Source: an archaeon (GTDB taxonomy: Archaea > Thermoproteota > Nitrososphaeria > Nitrososphaerales > UBA183). Taken from it: 64,000 nucleotides of DNA. The stretch covers positions 124,001 to 188,000 of the forward strand of contig JAKASI010000003.1 in the NCBI GenBank assembly GCA_021828185.1. Direction: 5' to 3'. The position numbers and the translations under genes were made by a program. Of the stretch, positions 7,580 through 16,774 are shown piece after piece. How positions within the stretch are numbered: position 1 is the stretch's first letter; each line of letters begins with the position of its first letter. The notes under the pieces were generated by a model. That model searched no databases and was not told where the DNA came from. It saw only the letters and a program-made list of their open reading frames with translations.

Positions 7580-8240
7580 TCTAGGGCAGGAGACAAGGTT
7601 GACCGGCACCTATCAGGGTGGCGTTGACATTGCCGGTGCCGGCCACGCAATGGAAAGCAAGGAGCGATTGCGAGACTATCACATACGTCTCGTGGTGACA
7701 GGGTTGAAGGCGACGGATTGGGGCCAACCTGGAAGCGAATGCATGTTCAACAGTCGTCCGGATAGCCCGTCGTAGACGAGTACGTGGTCACAGTTGTAGG
7801 GAGCCAGGATGACCTGATCCTGTTCTGGGTCCACAGCCATGCCGGCGAAGGCGCTGCAGGTGTCAGAATTGGACTTCAAGGTCGCAGCCCCATAGGGACT
7901 CGGTGCCACGAGTTGGCCGCCACCTGCTGCGTAAAGGAAACCTGTCTTCCGGTCTATCGCTGCCGTCGCGGAACTCAGGCCCGTCACTTTCATCAGCGTG
8001 GCGCTTGTCCCATTCACAACGGATAGGAGAGAACTGCAGACCAGTCCCCGTGGTATGCATCCCACGCCGTAAATGAGGTTAATCTGTGGGTCGACCAGTA
8101 CTTCGCTGATTTCATGGCCCGCGGAGATGTTGGCCACGGCCTTTCCGCAAGCGGGAGTGCTTTCCGAGGCAGGAGAACGGTCTAGGGCTCTCCTCGTCCC
8201 TGTGCCAAGGCCGGCCGTCTTGTTCGATCATGGCGAAGCA
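7580..8240 (-). pseudogene. Degenerate YVTN/NHL-type beta-propeller protein
   Basis: The minus-strand frame from about 8240 to 7679 encodes repeated propeller-blade motifs (LVDPQINLIYGVG, AIDRKTGFLYAAGGG, MAVDPEQDQVILAPYN, VYDGLSGRLLNM), typical of secreted YVTN/NHL proteins. It has no plausible start, opens after a stop at about 8241, and ends abruptly after VAFNPVT. The expected continuation HETYVIVSQS is present in another frame just downstream and runs to a stop near 7580. One inserted base near 7690 would rejoin the frames. With only about two to three blades and no signal peptide, this is best read as a 5'-truncated, frameshifted remnant. Confidence 0.6.
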
Positions 8241-8260
8241 CCTCCTCCCGGGGACCCGAC

Positions 8261-10297
8261 TCACTGCCGCATTTCTGATATCGTCGATGCCCCGTTCCTC
8301 TTTTCTACCCTGAAGATGTGGTCCGCCATGGACTCCAGCTCACGCTCGTGGGAGACGAGGATGACCTGTCGGGAGTCAAGCTCGTCCAGGAGCCCCCTCA
8401 TCTTGAAGACCTGCTCCTTGCTGAAACCATCGGTCGGCTCGTCCAGTATGACCAATTCGGGCCCCGAGGAGACCGTCTCCTTCACCACCGAGTTGAGCGC
8501 GAACCTGTAGGCGAGAGCCATGCTCGTCCGTTCGCCCCCGCTCAGGGCCTCGAAGGCCTGCTCGAACCCTTCTCTTTCGAAGACAGGGGAGAAGTCCTCC
8601 TTCACCCTGACGACCATGTCAGGGTCGTCGACCAATGAACTGAAGAAGCGCTGGAAGTGGTCGTTGAACCTGGCCGCGGCCTGGGAGAGGGTCTGCCTCT
8701 CAATCAACTCCACAGTCGGCCTGAAGTACTCGGCGAGCCAGTTCTGGTAGGTGGCCAGGCGGCGCGACTCCTGCAACGAAGCTTCCTTCTTCTTCACCTC
8801 GGCCTCAAGGCGTTCCAGCTCCCTGGAGGAGTCAGCAAGCTCTGTCTTCGCCCGGGTCAGCTCCAGAGCCGCGGCCTTTTCGTCACCCCTCGCGCTGTTC
8901 AGCTTGGACTCGAGCTCGGCTACCTCTCTGGACAGTGCGCTCGTCTCCTTCATCTTGGTCGTAACCTCCTGTAGCTCAGAGAGCGCCTTGGACAGCCTCA
9001 TGTTATCCTGCTGCAGCTTCTTCCGGCCTGAGGAGAGCTCCTTCTCCAGTTTCGACCTTTCCTTTGAAGCCCTCTGGAATTCCTTCTCTTCCTCTTCGTA
9101 GGCCTTGACCGACTCCAGTTGTCCAGTCAATCTGTCGACTTCCCCTTCCGAAGAGGAAATCTGTTCCTTCAGCTTCGCCAGCTCGCGTTCAGAGTGCTCG
9201 GTCTTGACATGAAAGTCCCCAGAGATCCTCTGACCGCAGAGAGGGCACACCCCCTTCCCGACCAGTTCGCGGGTCTTCTCGATGTCCTCTTCAAGGACTC
9301 GCCGAGAGTCTCTGAGATGTGTGAGGGTCTCCCTGGCCTGGTTCAGCGTCGTCTCTGCCTCCTTCGAGCCCGCTCCGGGGCGGGTGCTGGCCTCGAACTT
9401 CTTCAATATCGGCTCGATCTCGTGGGCCAGCTGCGACTCGAGCCCTCTGACTTTCGCTTCGCCGTCCGCCATTTCCTCCTTGAGGTCGGCGATATCTTCC
9501 TCCAACCTGGGGATCCTTGCCTGGGCCCTCCCCAGGTCATCGCGGTCGCGGAGAGACTCCCTCCACTTGGCATCGAGGGTTCGGACCAGCGCCGCCGCCG
9601 CTTCTTCCCTCTGCTTGAGCCGGGGGATGTCGGCTTCAAGGCGAGCAATGGCCCTTGATGCCTCCTCCGCCTCGTCCTTCTTCTCCTCCAGGTCTTCAGC
9701 CACCTTCCTGCGGCCGAACGCAGCCTCCCTCACCTTCTTCTCGACGGTCTCAGAGTTCTCTGCGGCGACCTGGTAGCTCTGGGCTCCAAGGACCCGACGG
9801 ATGACTTGGAGGCGTTCCTCGGAGTTCTGGATGAGAATCTCCTTCATCTGTTCCTGAGGCGTGAAAACCGCATAGCGGTATACCAGGCTCTCTGCCTTGG
9901 GATGAGTGGGCTCGTTGAACCCAAGGATTGAGACGACCCTCTCCTTGAGGTCGCTGGGCGAGAGTCGTTCCCACTCCCCGTCTGTCGATATGCGGCATTC
10001 GTCCTGGACGACGTCCTTGCCCCTGACTTTCAGGCTCCGCTCGATGGTGTACTCGGTCCCGTCCGCCTCGAAGGTGACGGACACTCTTCCGTCTTTTCTT
10101 CCTTCATTGAGCAGGTATGACCCCTTGAGGTCGCTGAGGCCGAAGAGCGCGAACTCCAAGGCATAGAGAAGAGACGACTTGCCGGACCCGATGTCTCCTT
10201 CGATGAGGACAACCCCTTCGGGGAAGTCCAAGGTCGTCTCCCCTTCTCCGCTGTAGCTCCTGATGTTCCTCAGAGCGAGCCTGCGGACCAGCATCAC
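8261..10297 (-). CDS. rad50: DNA double-strand-break repair ATPase Rad50
   Basis: A 678-residue SMC-like ATPase. Walker A is GDIGSGKSS (residues 34-42). A long coiled coil with heptad-rich acidic/basic segments follows, with a zinc-hook motif VCPLCGQRI at about residue 350. The ABC signature LSGGERTSMA and Walker B LVILDEPTDGF lie near the C-terminus. It pairs with Mre11 to tether and process DNA ends. The coiled coil is short, since many archaeal Rad50 proteins are about 850-900 residues. The start ATG overlaps the mre11 stop by four bases, showing a two-gene operon transcribed mre11 then rad50. Confidence 0.95.
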   Translation of the reverse strand: MMLVRRLALRNIRSYSGEGETTLDFPEGVVLIEGDIGSGKSSLLYALEFALFGLSDLKGSYLLNEGRKDGRVSVTFEADGTEYTIERSLKVRGKDVVQDECRISTDGEWERLSPSDLKERVVSILGFNEPTHPKAESLVYRYAVFTPQEQMKEILIQNSEERLQVIRRVLGAQSYQVAAENSETVEKKVREAAFGRRKVAEDLEEKKDEAEEASRAIARLEADIPRLKQREEAAAALVRTLDAKWRESLRDRDDLGRAQARIPRLEEDIADLKEEMADGEAKVRGLESQLAHEIEPILKKFEASTRPGAGSKEAETTLNQARETLTHLRDSRRVLEEDIEKTRELVGKGVCPLCGQRISGDFHVKTEHSERELAKLKEQISSSEGEVDRLTGQLESVKAYEEEEKEFQRASKERSKLEKELSSGRKKLQQDNMRLSKALSELQEVTTKMKETSALSREVAELESKLNSARGDEKAAALELTRAKTELADSSRELERLEAEVKKKEASLQESRRLATYQNWLAEYFRPTVELIERQTLSQAAARFNDHFQRFFSSLVDDPDMVVRVKEDFSPVFEREGFEQAFEALSGGERTSMALAYRFALNSVVKETVSSGPELVILDEPTDGFSKEQVFKMRGLLDELDSRQVILVSHERELESMADHIFRVEKRNGASTISEMRQ

Positions 10298-11544
10298 CCG
10301 TCCTCCTCCAGGCCGAGGACAGCGAAGCCTGCCCTGTAGGTCCGCTCTTCGAAAGCGCCCTTGGTCTCGTTCTCCCTCTTCCCCTCCTTCAGCGTTCTGA
10401 GGAGGTCGACGGCCAAGGAGACACCCTTCTCACCTCTCAACTTCGGCTCCTCCGACTTTACCCGCGAGATCTCCTTCTCGAAGAGCTGCCGTTCGGTGAT
10501 GTGGACCGGAATCGGAGGCCCCGCCTGCTTCACCTGCTCCTTCGAGGTCAGGCGGCTGTTGTTGGAGAGGACGACCAAGGGCGCAGAGGCCGTCAGCCGC
10601 TTCCTCACCGCAGCGAAGTCGATGTCGGAGGTCTTCCCCTCCGAAAGCTCCCCATCTACCGTAAGGAGAATCACCTTTCCTTCCGCGTCTGTCCCGGACG
10701 CCAGGTCGGCCAGCTCCTTCGCAGCCTGGGAAGACGACTTCCCGTGGGCGGAGTAGTAGATCTCAACGACATCGCATACTCTCATCGGGACGAACTCGAC
10801 CTTGGAGACGCTCTCGTCGAAGTCGACGATGTAGAACCCCCTTTCCTCGCCCTTCGCGAGCTGCAGGAGTTCCGAGTAGTCGGTGGCAAAGAGAGGACCT
10901 GGAAAGGCGACGTTCGCGTGCTCTGGCAGGGACTTCAACTGGTGGCTGTGTATGTGTCCTCCTGCGTAGTAGTCGAAGCCCGCCGGAAGGGAGGAAAGCG
11001 ACATGGCCTCCATCTTCTCCAGGGTCGGGGGCTTGAGTTCCTCTATGGCTCCATGGAAGACGAATATCTTGAACCCCGGCTCCGCTTCGAGCTTCGCCTT
11101 GTCCAGGAGCGCATAGGCGTCCCGGTCGATGGAGAGCTTCTTCCCTGATATGCCGCAGATCTTCGCTCCTGAGGGGTCCTGGACGAAGGAGAGGGTGACC
11201 CTGCCTTCGGAGCTCGACATCTTCTCCGCCTTCGTGAACATCCCTGCCCCGTCCAGGACGTCCACTATGGACGAGTAGTTCGGGCTGAAGTCGTGGGAAC
11301 CGTAGATGGCGAAGAGTCTGATGCCGGAGTCGATCGCCTGTTTCATCTTCTCGGCCGCCCGCCTGACCGACGAAAGGTCCGGGATGTTCGAGTCGAATAT
11401 ATCCCCCGCCAGGATGATGAACGACACCTTCTCGGAGATGCAGCGGTCGATGGCCTTCTCGAAGGCTTCAAGGACTAGGGCACGGAGCTCGGGCTGGCGG
11501 AAGGCTCCGATGTGGATGTCCGACATGTGGGCGAACTTCGGCAT
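10294..11544 (-). CDS. mre11: DNA repair nuclease Mre11
   Basis: A metallophosphoesterase of about 416 residues with motifs MSDIHIG, LAGDIFD, YGSHDFS, VFHGAIE and GGHIHSH, which bind the two Mn ions of Mre11/SbcD nucleases. The third motif has Ser where the family usually has Asn (GNHD). I place the start at the ATG 11544 (MPKFAHMSDIHIG): the family N-terminus begins here, and a TATA-like AAATATAC on the minus strand at about 11568 fits. An upstream GTG/TTG extension would run through that promoter. The C-terminal part (about 300-416) is the capping and Rad50-binding region. It is divergent from nre across about 100 bp. Confidence 0.93.
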   Translation of the reverse strand: MPKFAHMSDIHIGAFRQPELRALVLEAFEKAIDRCISEKVSFIILAGDIFDSNIPDLSSVRRAAEKMKQAIDSGIRLFAIYGSHDFSPNYSSIVDVLDGAGMFTKAEKMSSSEGRVTLSFVQDPSGAKICGISGKKLSIDRDAYALLDKAKLEAEPGFKIFVFHGAIEELKPPTLEKMEAMSLSSLPAGFDYYAGGHIHSHQLKSLPEHANVAFPGPLFATDYSELLQLAKGEERGFYIVDFDESVSKVEFVPMRVCDVVEIYYSAHGKSSSQAAKELADLASGTDAEGKVILLTVDGELSEGKTSDIDFAAVRKRLTASAPLVVLSNNSRLTSKEQVKQAGPPIPVHITERQLFEKEISRVKSEEPKLRGEKGVSLAVDLLRTLKEGKRENETKGAFEERTYRAGFAVLGLEEDG

Positions 11545-11645
11545 CTGGGGCGAGCAGCAGGTCGTGGTATATTTGGCGTCGGCTGGACTTTGGGGGAGGA
11601 CTACCACGGGATTTAAGTGCGGACGAGGGGCTCGGCCCCGTCGAG

Positions 11646-12962
11646 TTGCCCAGGCGCATAACGTGGCTTTCCAACGTCATGGCAGCTTCGGCGACCGGCC
11701 TGGAGGAGGACGTAGCCAGGTCCATCGAGGTCGTCGAAAGCCCTCCCGCCTGGATGTGCCTCACGTGCCGGGGCGCCAAGCTGTTGTGCGGCAAGCCCAG
11801 GTGCCCCATCATAGTGAAGGCCCAGTCGATGGCGAAGCAGGGGCCCTCCCTGGCGACGAATGAAATCCTTGGTTCATCCCCGCCCGGAGTCTTTGTGGGG
11901 AGGCTGGGGTACCCGAAGGTCTCGATCGGGCCGATGGTCCCTCCCCAGTTCGGGGACACCGCAGTCCTCGACACCCCCGAAGAGTGGCTGGGGAGGCCCA
12001 TCGACCAGATAGTGGATTACCGCTACTCTCTCGTCCGCGGGAACTCGAGGGCAAGCGTTGAGGACGCCAGGGAGCCAGGGAGGCTGCTCAGCTCCCTCCA
12101 GGAGCTGGCGATGGCAGCGAAGCCTGTGGACACCGAGCTGAAGCTCACCAAGGCCCCGAGAAGAATCCTGACCCTGAGCGAGGACACCCAGCCCTACGGC
12201 CCGTCAGGTCCGCTCGACAGGTTCAGAATCGACAATCCGTCGGTGGACAGGAGGGTTCAGACCGCCCACTATGACAGAGACCTCGAGGCCGCAGGAGCCG
12301 TCTCCGAGCTGTTCCGGAAGGGCGTGTTGGTCACCCGGATACAGAAGGCGTTCTCCCTCGGGATGTTCGGAGTCGGCCCCAGGAGGAGGATAGTCCCCAC
12401 CCGCTGGAGCATCACCGCGGTCGACAGCTCCATCAGCCTCGACCTCATCGATAGGATAAAGCACAGGCCGACGATCGACGAATACAGGGTCTACAGCTTC
12501 GGGGTCTACGACAACCAGTACGTGGCAGTCCTCCTCCCGGAACCGTGGAGGTTCGAATGGATAGAAGCCTGGTTCCCCAACACGACCTGGAACCAGTTCA
12601 CTACGGAGCCGTACATGATCGGGGACTACGAGGAATACTTCGGGAGGACCAAGTACGCCCGCGTCGGCGGATGCTATTACTCGACGAGGCTGGCGGTGGG
12701 GGAAGCACTGGAGAGAGAGCGGAGACAGGCGGCCGCGATAGTCCTTCGCGAGACATACCCTGGGTTCATCATGCCCCTGGGAGTGTGGAACGTGCGGGAG
12801 AGCATCAGGGAACTCTTCAGGCGCCCCCATGAAAGGCACGAGACATTCAGGGGCGCGATGGACTCGGCGCTCTCTAGGATGAGGATCTCGAAGAGCAGAT
12901 GGATGAGGGAGAGCGTCCTAATCTCGAGGGAGCTCACCCAGACCAAGATCAGCGCATACTGA
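11646..12962 (+). CDS. nreA: Nre-family archaeal DNA repair protein
   Basis: A 438-residue protein with the N-terminal cysteine cluster MCLTCRGAKLLCGKPRCPI (about residues 37-55), the SPPGVFVGRLGYPKV segment, and the central ARTCxx-free core with RIQKAFSLGMFGVGPRRRIVPTRWSIT that characterises NreA/NreB. These are archaeal proteins linked to repair of DNA damage such as that caused by mitomycin C. Nre proteins often carry a C-terminal PCNA-binding motif; the end here (TQTKISAY) does not show an obvious one. It is divergent from mre11-rad50, which supports a shared repair setting. A TATA-like GATTTAAG at about 11610 precedes the TTG start. Confidence 0.85.
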   Translation: MPRRITWLSNVMAASATGLEEDVARSIEVVESPPAWMCLTCRGAKLLCGKPRCPIIVKAQSMAKQGPSLATNEILGSSPPGVFVGRLGYPKVSIGPMVPPQFGDTAVLDTPEEWLGRPIDQIVDYRYSLVRGNSRASVEDAREPGRLLSSLQELAMAAKPVDTELKLTKAPRRILTLSEDTQPYGPSGPLDRFRIDNPSVDRRVQTAHYDRDLEAAGAVSELFRKGVLVTRIQKAFSLGMFGVGPRRRIVPTRWSITAVDSSISLDLIDRIKHRPTIDEYRVYSFGVYDNQYVAVLLPEPWRFEWIEAWFPNTTWNQFTTEPYMIGDYEEYFGRTKYARVGGCYYSTRLAVGEALERERRQAAAIVLRETYPGFIMPLGVWNVRESIRELFRRPHERHETFRGAMDSALSRMRISKSRWMRESVLISRELTQTKISAY

Positions 12963-13005
12963 AGCGGTTGAATCTTAAAGCAGGCGCAAAGAGCGGGAGG
13001 AGAGG

Positions 13006-13740
13006 ATGACCAAGAAGCTATTCTGGGACGATATGTATGTCAGGGAGTTCGACGCCGAAGTGGAGCTCGTCGAAGGCAACAGGGTGGTCTTGGACCAGAC
13101 CGCGTTCAACCCCAGGGGGGGAGGCCTGGTCTCGGACACGGGCAGAATCAACGGCATGCGGGTCATCGAAGCGACGAAAGAAGGGGACAGCGTGTATCAC
13201 ATGCTCGAGACCCCGGCCGAACTGAGGGTTGGGGACAGGGTCCATGGGGTCCTCGACTGGGAGAGGAGGTACAGGATAATGAAGATGCACACGTCGGCCC
13301 ACATCCTCAGCTCCGTTGTCAACAGGGAGACAGGGGCGCTGATCACAGGCAACCAGATCAGCCCAGACGAGTCGCGAGTGGACTTCAACCTGGAGGATTT
13401 CAGCAAAGACCGTATATCAGACTACGTCGGCAAGACGAATGACGCCGTTGCCAGGGGATTGGAGGTGAAGACCTTCTTCATGAAGAGAGAGGAGGCCCTG
13501 GCAAAGCCCGGGTTCGTGAAGCTCGCCAACGCCATGCCCCCTTCACTGGAAGTCCTCAGGATAGTCCAGATAGGAGATGTCGACACCCAGGCAGATGGCG
13601 GAGTGCACGTCAAGAACACTCGGGAGATAGGGAAGGTCGTCGCCCTGAAGACCGAGAACAAGGGAAAGAACAACAGAAGGCTCTACTTCACAGTGGAGCA
13701 GCGAGAGGCAGGAGCCGCTGAGCGCTTACCTTCTTCGTGA
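13006..13740 (+). CDS. alaX: AlaX-type alanyl-tRNA editing protein
   Basis: A 244-residue stand-alone editing domain related to alanyl-tRNA synthetase. It hydrolyses Ser or Gly mischarged on tRNA-Ala. It has the N-terminal beta-barrel with FNPRGGGLVSDTG (GG-loop), the zinc motif HTSAH (about residue 95) and the distal DTQADGGVHVKNTREIG. In the distal motif the position occupied by the CGGxH cysteine in many relatives is Asp, while the His is kept. Size suits AlaX-M (medium) forms. The ATG is about 30 bp after the TATA-like CTTAAAG at 12973. The 3' end overlaps the convergent zinc-finger gene by 15 bp. Confidence 0.9.
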   Translation: MTKKLFWDDMYVREFDAEVELVEGNRVVLDQTAFNPRGGGLVSDTGRINGMRVIEATKEGDSVYHMLETPAELRVGDRVHGVLDWERRYRIMKMHTSAHILSSVVNRETGALITGNQISPDESRVDFNLEDFSKDRISDYVGKTNDAVARGLEVKTFFMKREEALAKPGFVKLANAMPPSLEVLRIVQIGDVDTQADGGVHVKNTREIGKVVALKTENKGKNNRRLYFTVEQREAGAAERLPSS

Positions 13741-13902
13741 GACCCACATCGGCATCCGCTTTGCCGTACAGTTGCCACAGTAGGTCTTCATCGCCCTGCT
13801 TGTTTCGTCGAAGATAGTGGTTGAGTGAGACATGCACACCATCGCCCCGCACTCCGCGCACGAAGCGACCGCGTGACCCTTGCATACCGAGCATCTTGCC
13901 AT
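13726..13902 (-). CDS. Small B-box-like zinc-finger protein
   Basis: A 58-residue protein read from the ATG 13902 (MARCSVCKGHAVASCAECGA), preceded by GGGGGTGAACG, which can serve as a ribosome-binding site. Four CxxC-type pairs and a His (CSVC, CAEC, MCMSH, CGNC) form a likely two-zinc module similar in spacing to B-box or DksA/TraR-type small fingers. The tail is basic. Function is unknown; protein or nucleic-acid binding is inferred. It is convergent with and slightly overlaps alaX. Confidence 0.6.
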   Translation of the reverse strand: MARCSVCKGHAVASCAECGAMVCMSHSTTIFDETSRAMKTYCGNCTAKRMPMWVSRRR

Positions 13903-14037
13903 TCGTTCACCCCCAATTTTCTCGCGTCTAACTGGCAACGCCCAAGACTGCGTCGAGCTGACAGGAGTTCGGGGCCTCGGGCGGCTGCGGCTAGGACGCG
14001 GTTTCTGCTGAGGCCCGGCCGTTAATAAAGAGGAGGT

Positions 14038-14319
14038 TCATATTGGGAGCTTGACTTCTCCGGGAAAGACCGGAATCCCTTTGAGCTCGAGGGATTTCCC
14101 GAACTCCCGGGCCCTGTCCACGGGCACGAAGGTACTCATGGCCTTGGAGTTCCCCTCTCCGTCACAGATGACCAGCGCGGCGGTGCCGCCCTTCCCCGGA
14201 ACGACCTTGTGGAGCATCTCCTCTCCCACGGGGGTCCAGTCGGCGACTCCCAGCTTCAGGAATAGCATCGGGTAGCAAGGTCCTGCGACGTCCTGGAGCG
14301 TAGAGACGGCGAGGTTCAC
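14038..14319 (-). CDS. Conserved small protein, unknown
   Basis: An alpha/beta protein of about 93 residues with no family recognised. It starts at GTG 14319, preceded by GGGAGGAAGAGG, a good Shine-Dalgarno-like stretch. It lies 43 bp downstream of the EamA permease gene on the same strand, so it is probably the second gene of that operon. The frame stays open upstream, so a slightly longer product cannot be excluded. A segment GGTAALVICDGEGNSKAM suggests a beta-hairpin-rich fold. Confidence 0.5.
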   Translation of the reverse strand: MNLAVSTLQDVAGPCYPMLFLKLGVADWTPVGEEMLHKVVPGKGGTAALVICDGEGNSKAMSTFVPVDRAREFGKSLELKGIPVFPGEVKLPI

Positions 14320-14362
14320 CCTCTTCCTCCCTTCCTGTATCGCTTCGAAGTAGTCCAGTCTC

Positions 14363-15250
14363 CTAACCTCCCAGATACAGCAGCGCGAAGACCCCGGCCA
14401 GGGCCAGCGCCACCCCTGCCATCTGGTTCGGCTCCAGCCTCTCTTTCAGGAAGAAGAGCCCGTAGGACGCCGCCACGGCCCCTCCCATCCCTCCTATGGC
14501 AGCCACTATGGGGAGGGCGCCGCTGGCCGAGAGGATCCCATAGGTGAACGTCAGGAACCCGGCGGCTTCCAAGAAGCCCATAACGAAGATATTCCTCGAG
14601 AAGGCCATGCGAGACGGCCTCACGTCCTGCTTCAGCATGGGGGCAAGCACAAAGCCGGCCGAAGTGGCGACGACCCTGAGTATGATCACAGGTATGGCCA
14701 GGCTGACCAGGGGAGCGGCATAACCTATCAGCACGTAGACCCCCCCAAAGATGGCGGATGAGCCCAGGGCCGAGCCAACCCCGGAAGTGAAGTTGGCCGA
14801 CCCCCGCCCGGCGACGAGGGATCTGAGCTCTGAGAACCGAGTGGAGAGGAGGACGACCCCGACGATGACCCCGCCTATGGCAAGGACTTCGCCGGATGAG
14901 ATCACAGTGCCGAGGACCACGACGGAGAGGGCCGCGGTGATGGCCGGGTAGGTGTACGCTATCGGGGCGACGACCGAAACGACTCCCCGGTGGAAGGCGC
15001 GATAGAGGAGGATGAAAGCGGCCAGGTTCAGCAACCCTGCGAGGACGAGGGCCATGACCGGCGCTGCAGCCAAGACAGGGACTGGGTCGACAAGCGGGAC
15101 CAGGGCTAGCACGATCACGAGGGTTACCACGTGCGAATAGAGGACCGTCCTGTAGTACCCCAGCTTCTCGGATTGGCTTCTGGAGAGATAGTCGGCGGTC
15201 CCCCAGCAAAATGCGGCGACCAGACCTGCTGCAATTGGGACGTAGACCAA
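14363..15250 (-). CDS. EamA/DMT-superfamily permease
   Basis: A 295-residue membrane protein with about ten hydrophobic helices arranged as two EamA repeats (about residues 5-140 and 155-293). It has the LNLAAFILLYRAFHRGVVSVV and GAVAASYGLFFLKERLEP segments typical of DMT exporters, the second being the end-of-repeat glutamate region. Members export or import metabolites such as amino acids and nucleotides; the substrate cannot be read. The TTG start is 31 bp from the symmetric TATA element TCTTAAATCC at about 15281, which also fits the divergent LLM gene. Confidence 0.8.
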   Translation of the reverse strand: MVYVPIAAGLVAAFCWGTADYLSRSQSEKLGYYRTVLYSHVVTLVIVLALVPLVDPVPVLAAAPVMALVLAGLLNLAAFILLYRAFHRGVVSVVAPIAYTYPAITAALSVVVLGTVISSGEVLAIGGVIVGVVLLSTRFSELRSLVAGRGSANFTSGVGSALGSSAIFGGVYVLIGYAAPLVSLAIPVIILRVVATSAGFVLAPMLKQDVRPSRMAFSRNIFVMGFLEAAGFLTFTYGILSASGALPIVAAIGGMGGAVAASYGLFFLKERLEPNQMAGVALALAGVFALLYLGG

Positions 15251-15312
15251 CGGGGGTGGCCAGCCCTCGATGGTTCGGATTTAAGAGGCGTCCTGAAGGG
15301 CGTGACCACGCC

Positions 15313-16320
15313 TTGAAGGTTGACGCCGAGGTCGCAGTGAATTCTCCCTCAGAGGCCGCCGCGCTGGCCCGGAGGGCCGAAGCCTTCGGGTTCGACTGCT
15401 TCTGGTGCAACGAGACCAAGCACGACCCGTTCATACAGCTCGCCCTGGCGGCTGGCAGCACAAAGCGGATAGCCCTGGGGACCTCGATTGCGCTGGCGTT
15501 CACCAGGAGCCCTACTACTCTGGCATACACGGCGTGGGACCTCCAGAGCCTTTCGCGTGGGAGGATGATCCTGGGGCTGGGGAGCCAGGTGAAAGGTCAC
15601 ATCGAGAGGAGGTTCGGGATGAAGTGGGAGCCTCCAGCCCCCAAGATGAAGGAGGAGATTCTGGCCCTCAGGTCGGTCTGGGGGAGCTGGCAGGACGGAG
15701 GGAGACTCGACTTCCAGGGGCGGTTCATCAAACTGGACCTGATGACCCCCTTCTTCAGCCCGGGCCCGATAGGGAATCCGCAGATACCGGTCTATGTCGC
15801 CGCCGTGAACCCGGGGATGTGCAGGGTGGCAGGAGCCGTTGCCGATGGAATCCACATCCACCCCCTTCATACCGTGAGATACCTGAGGGAAGTGGTCATC
15901 CCTTCGGCCGACCAGGGCCGGACGAAATCGGGGAGGAAGAGAGATTCGTTTACGTTCGCGGCGTCCGTGTTTGCTGCCCCAGGGGAGACCGAATCGGAAA
16001 GGAAGAAGATCAGGGAGACGATGAGGGCCCAGGTGGCGTTCTACGCCTCGACCCGGAGCTACAGGAGAGTCATGGACCTGCACGGATGGGGGGACGTGTG
16101 CGACCGCCTCCACGCCCTTTCGTCAAAGGGAGAATGGCAGAAGATGGCGTCAGAGGTTCCAGACCAGATGCTGGAAGCGTTCGTCGTGGAAGGGAGCTGG
16201 AAAGAGATGGGAAGCGCCCTAAGTGAGAGGTACGGCGGGCTGGTGGATAGGGTCAGGCTCTACATCCCCTTCGATGGGAGACCTGAGTGGAGGAGCTTCG
16301 TCCGGAGCTTCAGAGCCTGA
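15313..16320 (+). CDS. LLM-class (F420/flavin) oxidoreductase
   Basis: A TIM-barrel protein of about 335 residues of the luciferase-like monooxygenase class. Recognisable stretches are FGFDCFWCNETKHDPF, the RIALGTSIALAFTRSP strand that lines the flavin or F420 pocket, RGRMILGLGSQVKGH and GVADGIH-like AGAVADGIHIHPLH. In archaea such enzymes commonly use F420; here the cofactor is inferred. I choose TTG 15313 because the family N-terminus begins there and because GATTTAAG (about 15278-15285) lies at TATA distance. An upstream extension would cross that element. Confidence 0.82.
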   Translation: MKVDAEVAVNSPSEAAALARRAEAFGFDCFWCNETKHDPFIQLALAAGSTKRIALGTSIALAFTRSPTTLAYTAWDLQSLSRGRMILGLGSQVKGHIERRFGMKWEPPAPKMKEEILALRSVWGSWQDGGRLDFQGRFIKLDLMTPFFSPGPIGNPQIPVYVAAVNPGMCRVAGAVADGIHIHPLHTVRYLREVVIPSADQGRTKSGRKRDSFTFAASVFAAPGETESERKKIRETMRAQVAFYASTRSYRRVMDLHGWGDVCDRLHALSSKGEWQKMASEVPDQMLEAFVVEGSWKEMGSALSERYGGLVDRVRLYIPFDGRPEWRSFVRSFRA

Positions 16321-16432
16321 CAGCAGCTAGGGGACACCCCTCGCTTCACCCTTCAGCGACCGTTCGGCCGAAGCGCAGACCTGCCGGGGGACAATCTTTT
16401 TGTAGCGGAAACGTGCGTTTTCCTCGGATTCC

Positions 16433-16774
16433 ATGTCTACCGAGCAAGTTGACCTTAGGGAAGTGCAGAAGCAGATATCGAAGGTCGTCGACCCGGAGAT
16501 AGGGATGCCGATAGCGGAGATGAACCTCATTGACAAACTCGATGTCAAGGACGGCCAGGTAGACATAGAGTACCACGCCACCACGCCGTACTGCCCACCG
16601 GTCTTCGCGCTGAAAATCTCCCAAGACCTGAGAGACGGCATTGCCCAGGTGAAGGGAGTGAAGTCGGTCAAGATTCTCGTTACTGGGCACTATTTCGCCG
16701 ACGCCATCAACAGGCAGGTCAACAAGCCGTCGGCGGAGTCACCCCCGTCAACCGAGCAGGCTCAGAACCAGTAG
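16433..16774 (+). CDS. MIP18/DUF59 iron-sulfur assembly factor
   Basis: A 113-residue protein with the MIP18-family core: ISKVVDPEIGMPIAEMNLI, a central strand with ATTPYCPPV and the terminal VKSVKILVTGHYF. DUF59 proteins (SufT/PaaD/MIP18) help insert Fe-S clusters; the Cys in the TPYCPP motif is the likely active residue. The last 20 residues are a disordered Ser/Pro/Gln tail. The ATG follows a T-rich TATA-like element (CTTTTTGTA) at about 16395. It converges with the DUF4443 gene, with stops abutting. Confidence 0.85.
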   Translation: MSTEQVDLREVQKQISKVVDPEIGMPIAEMNLIDKLDVKDGQVDIEYHATTPYCPPVFALKISQDLRDGIAQVKGVKSVKILVTGHYFADAINRQVNKPSAESPPSTEQAQNQ

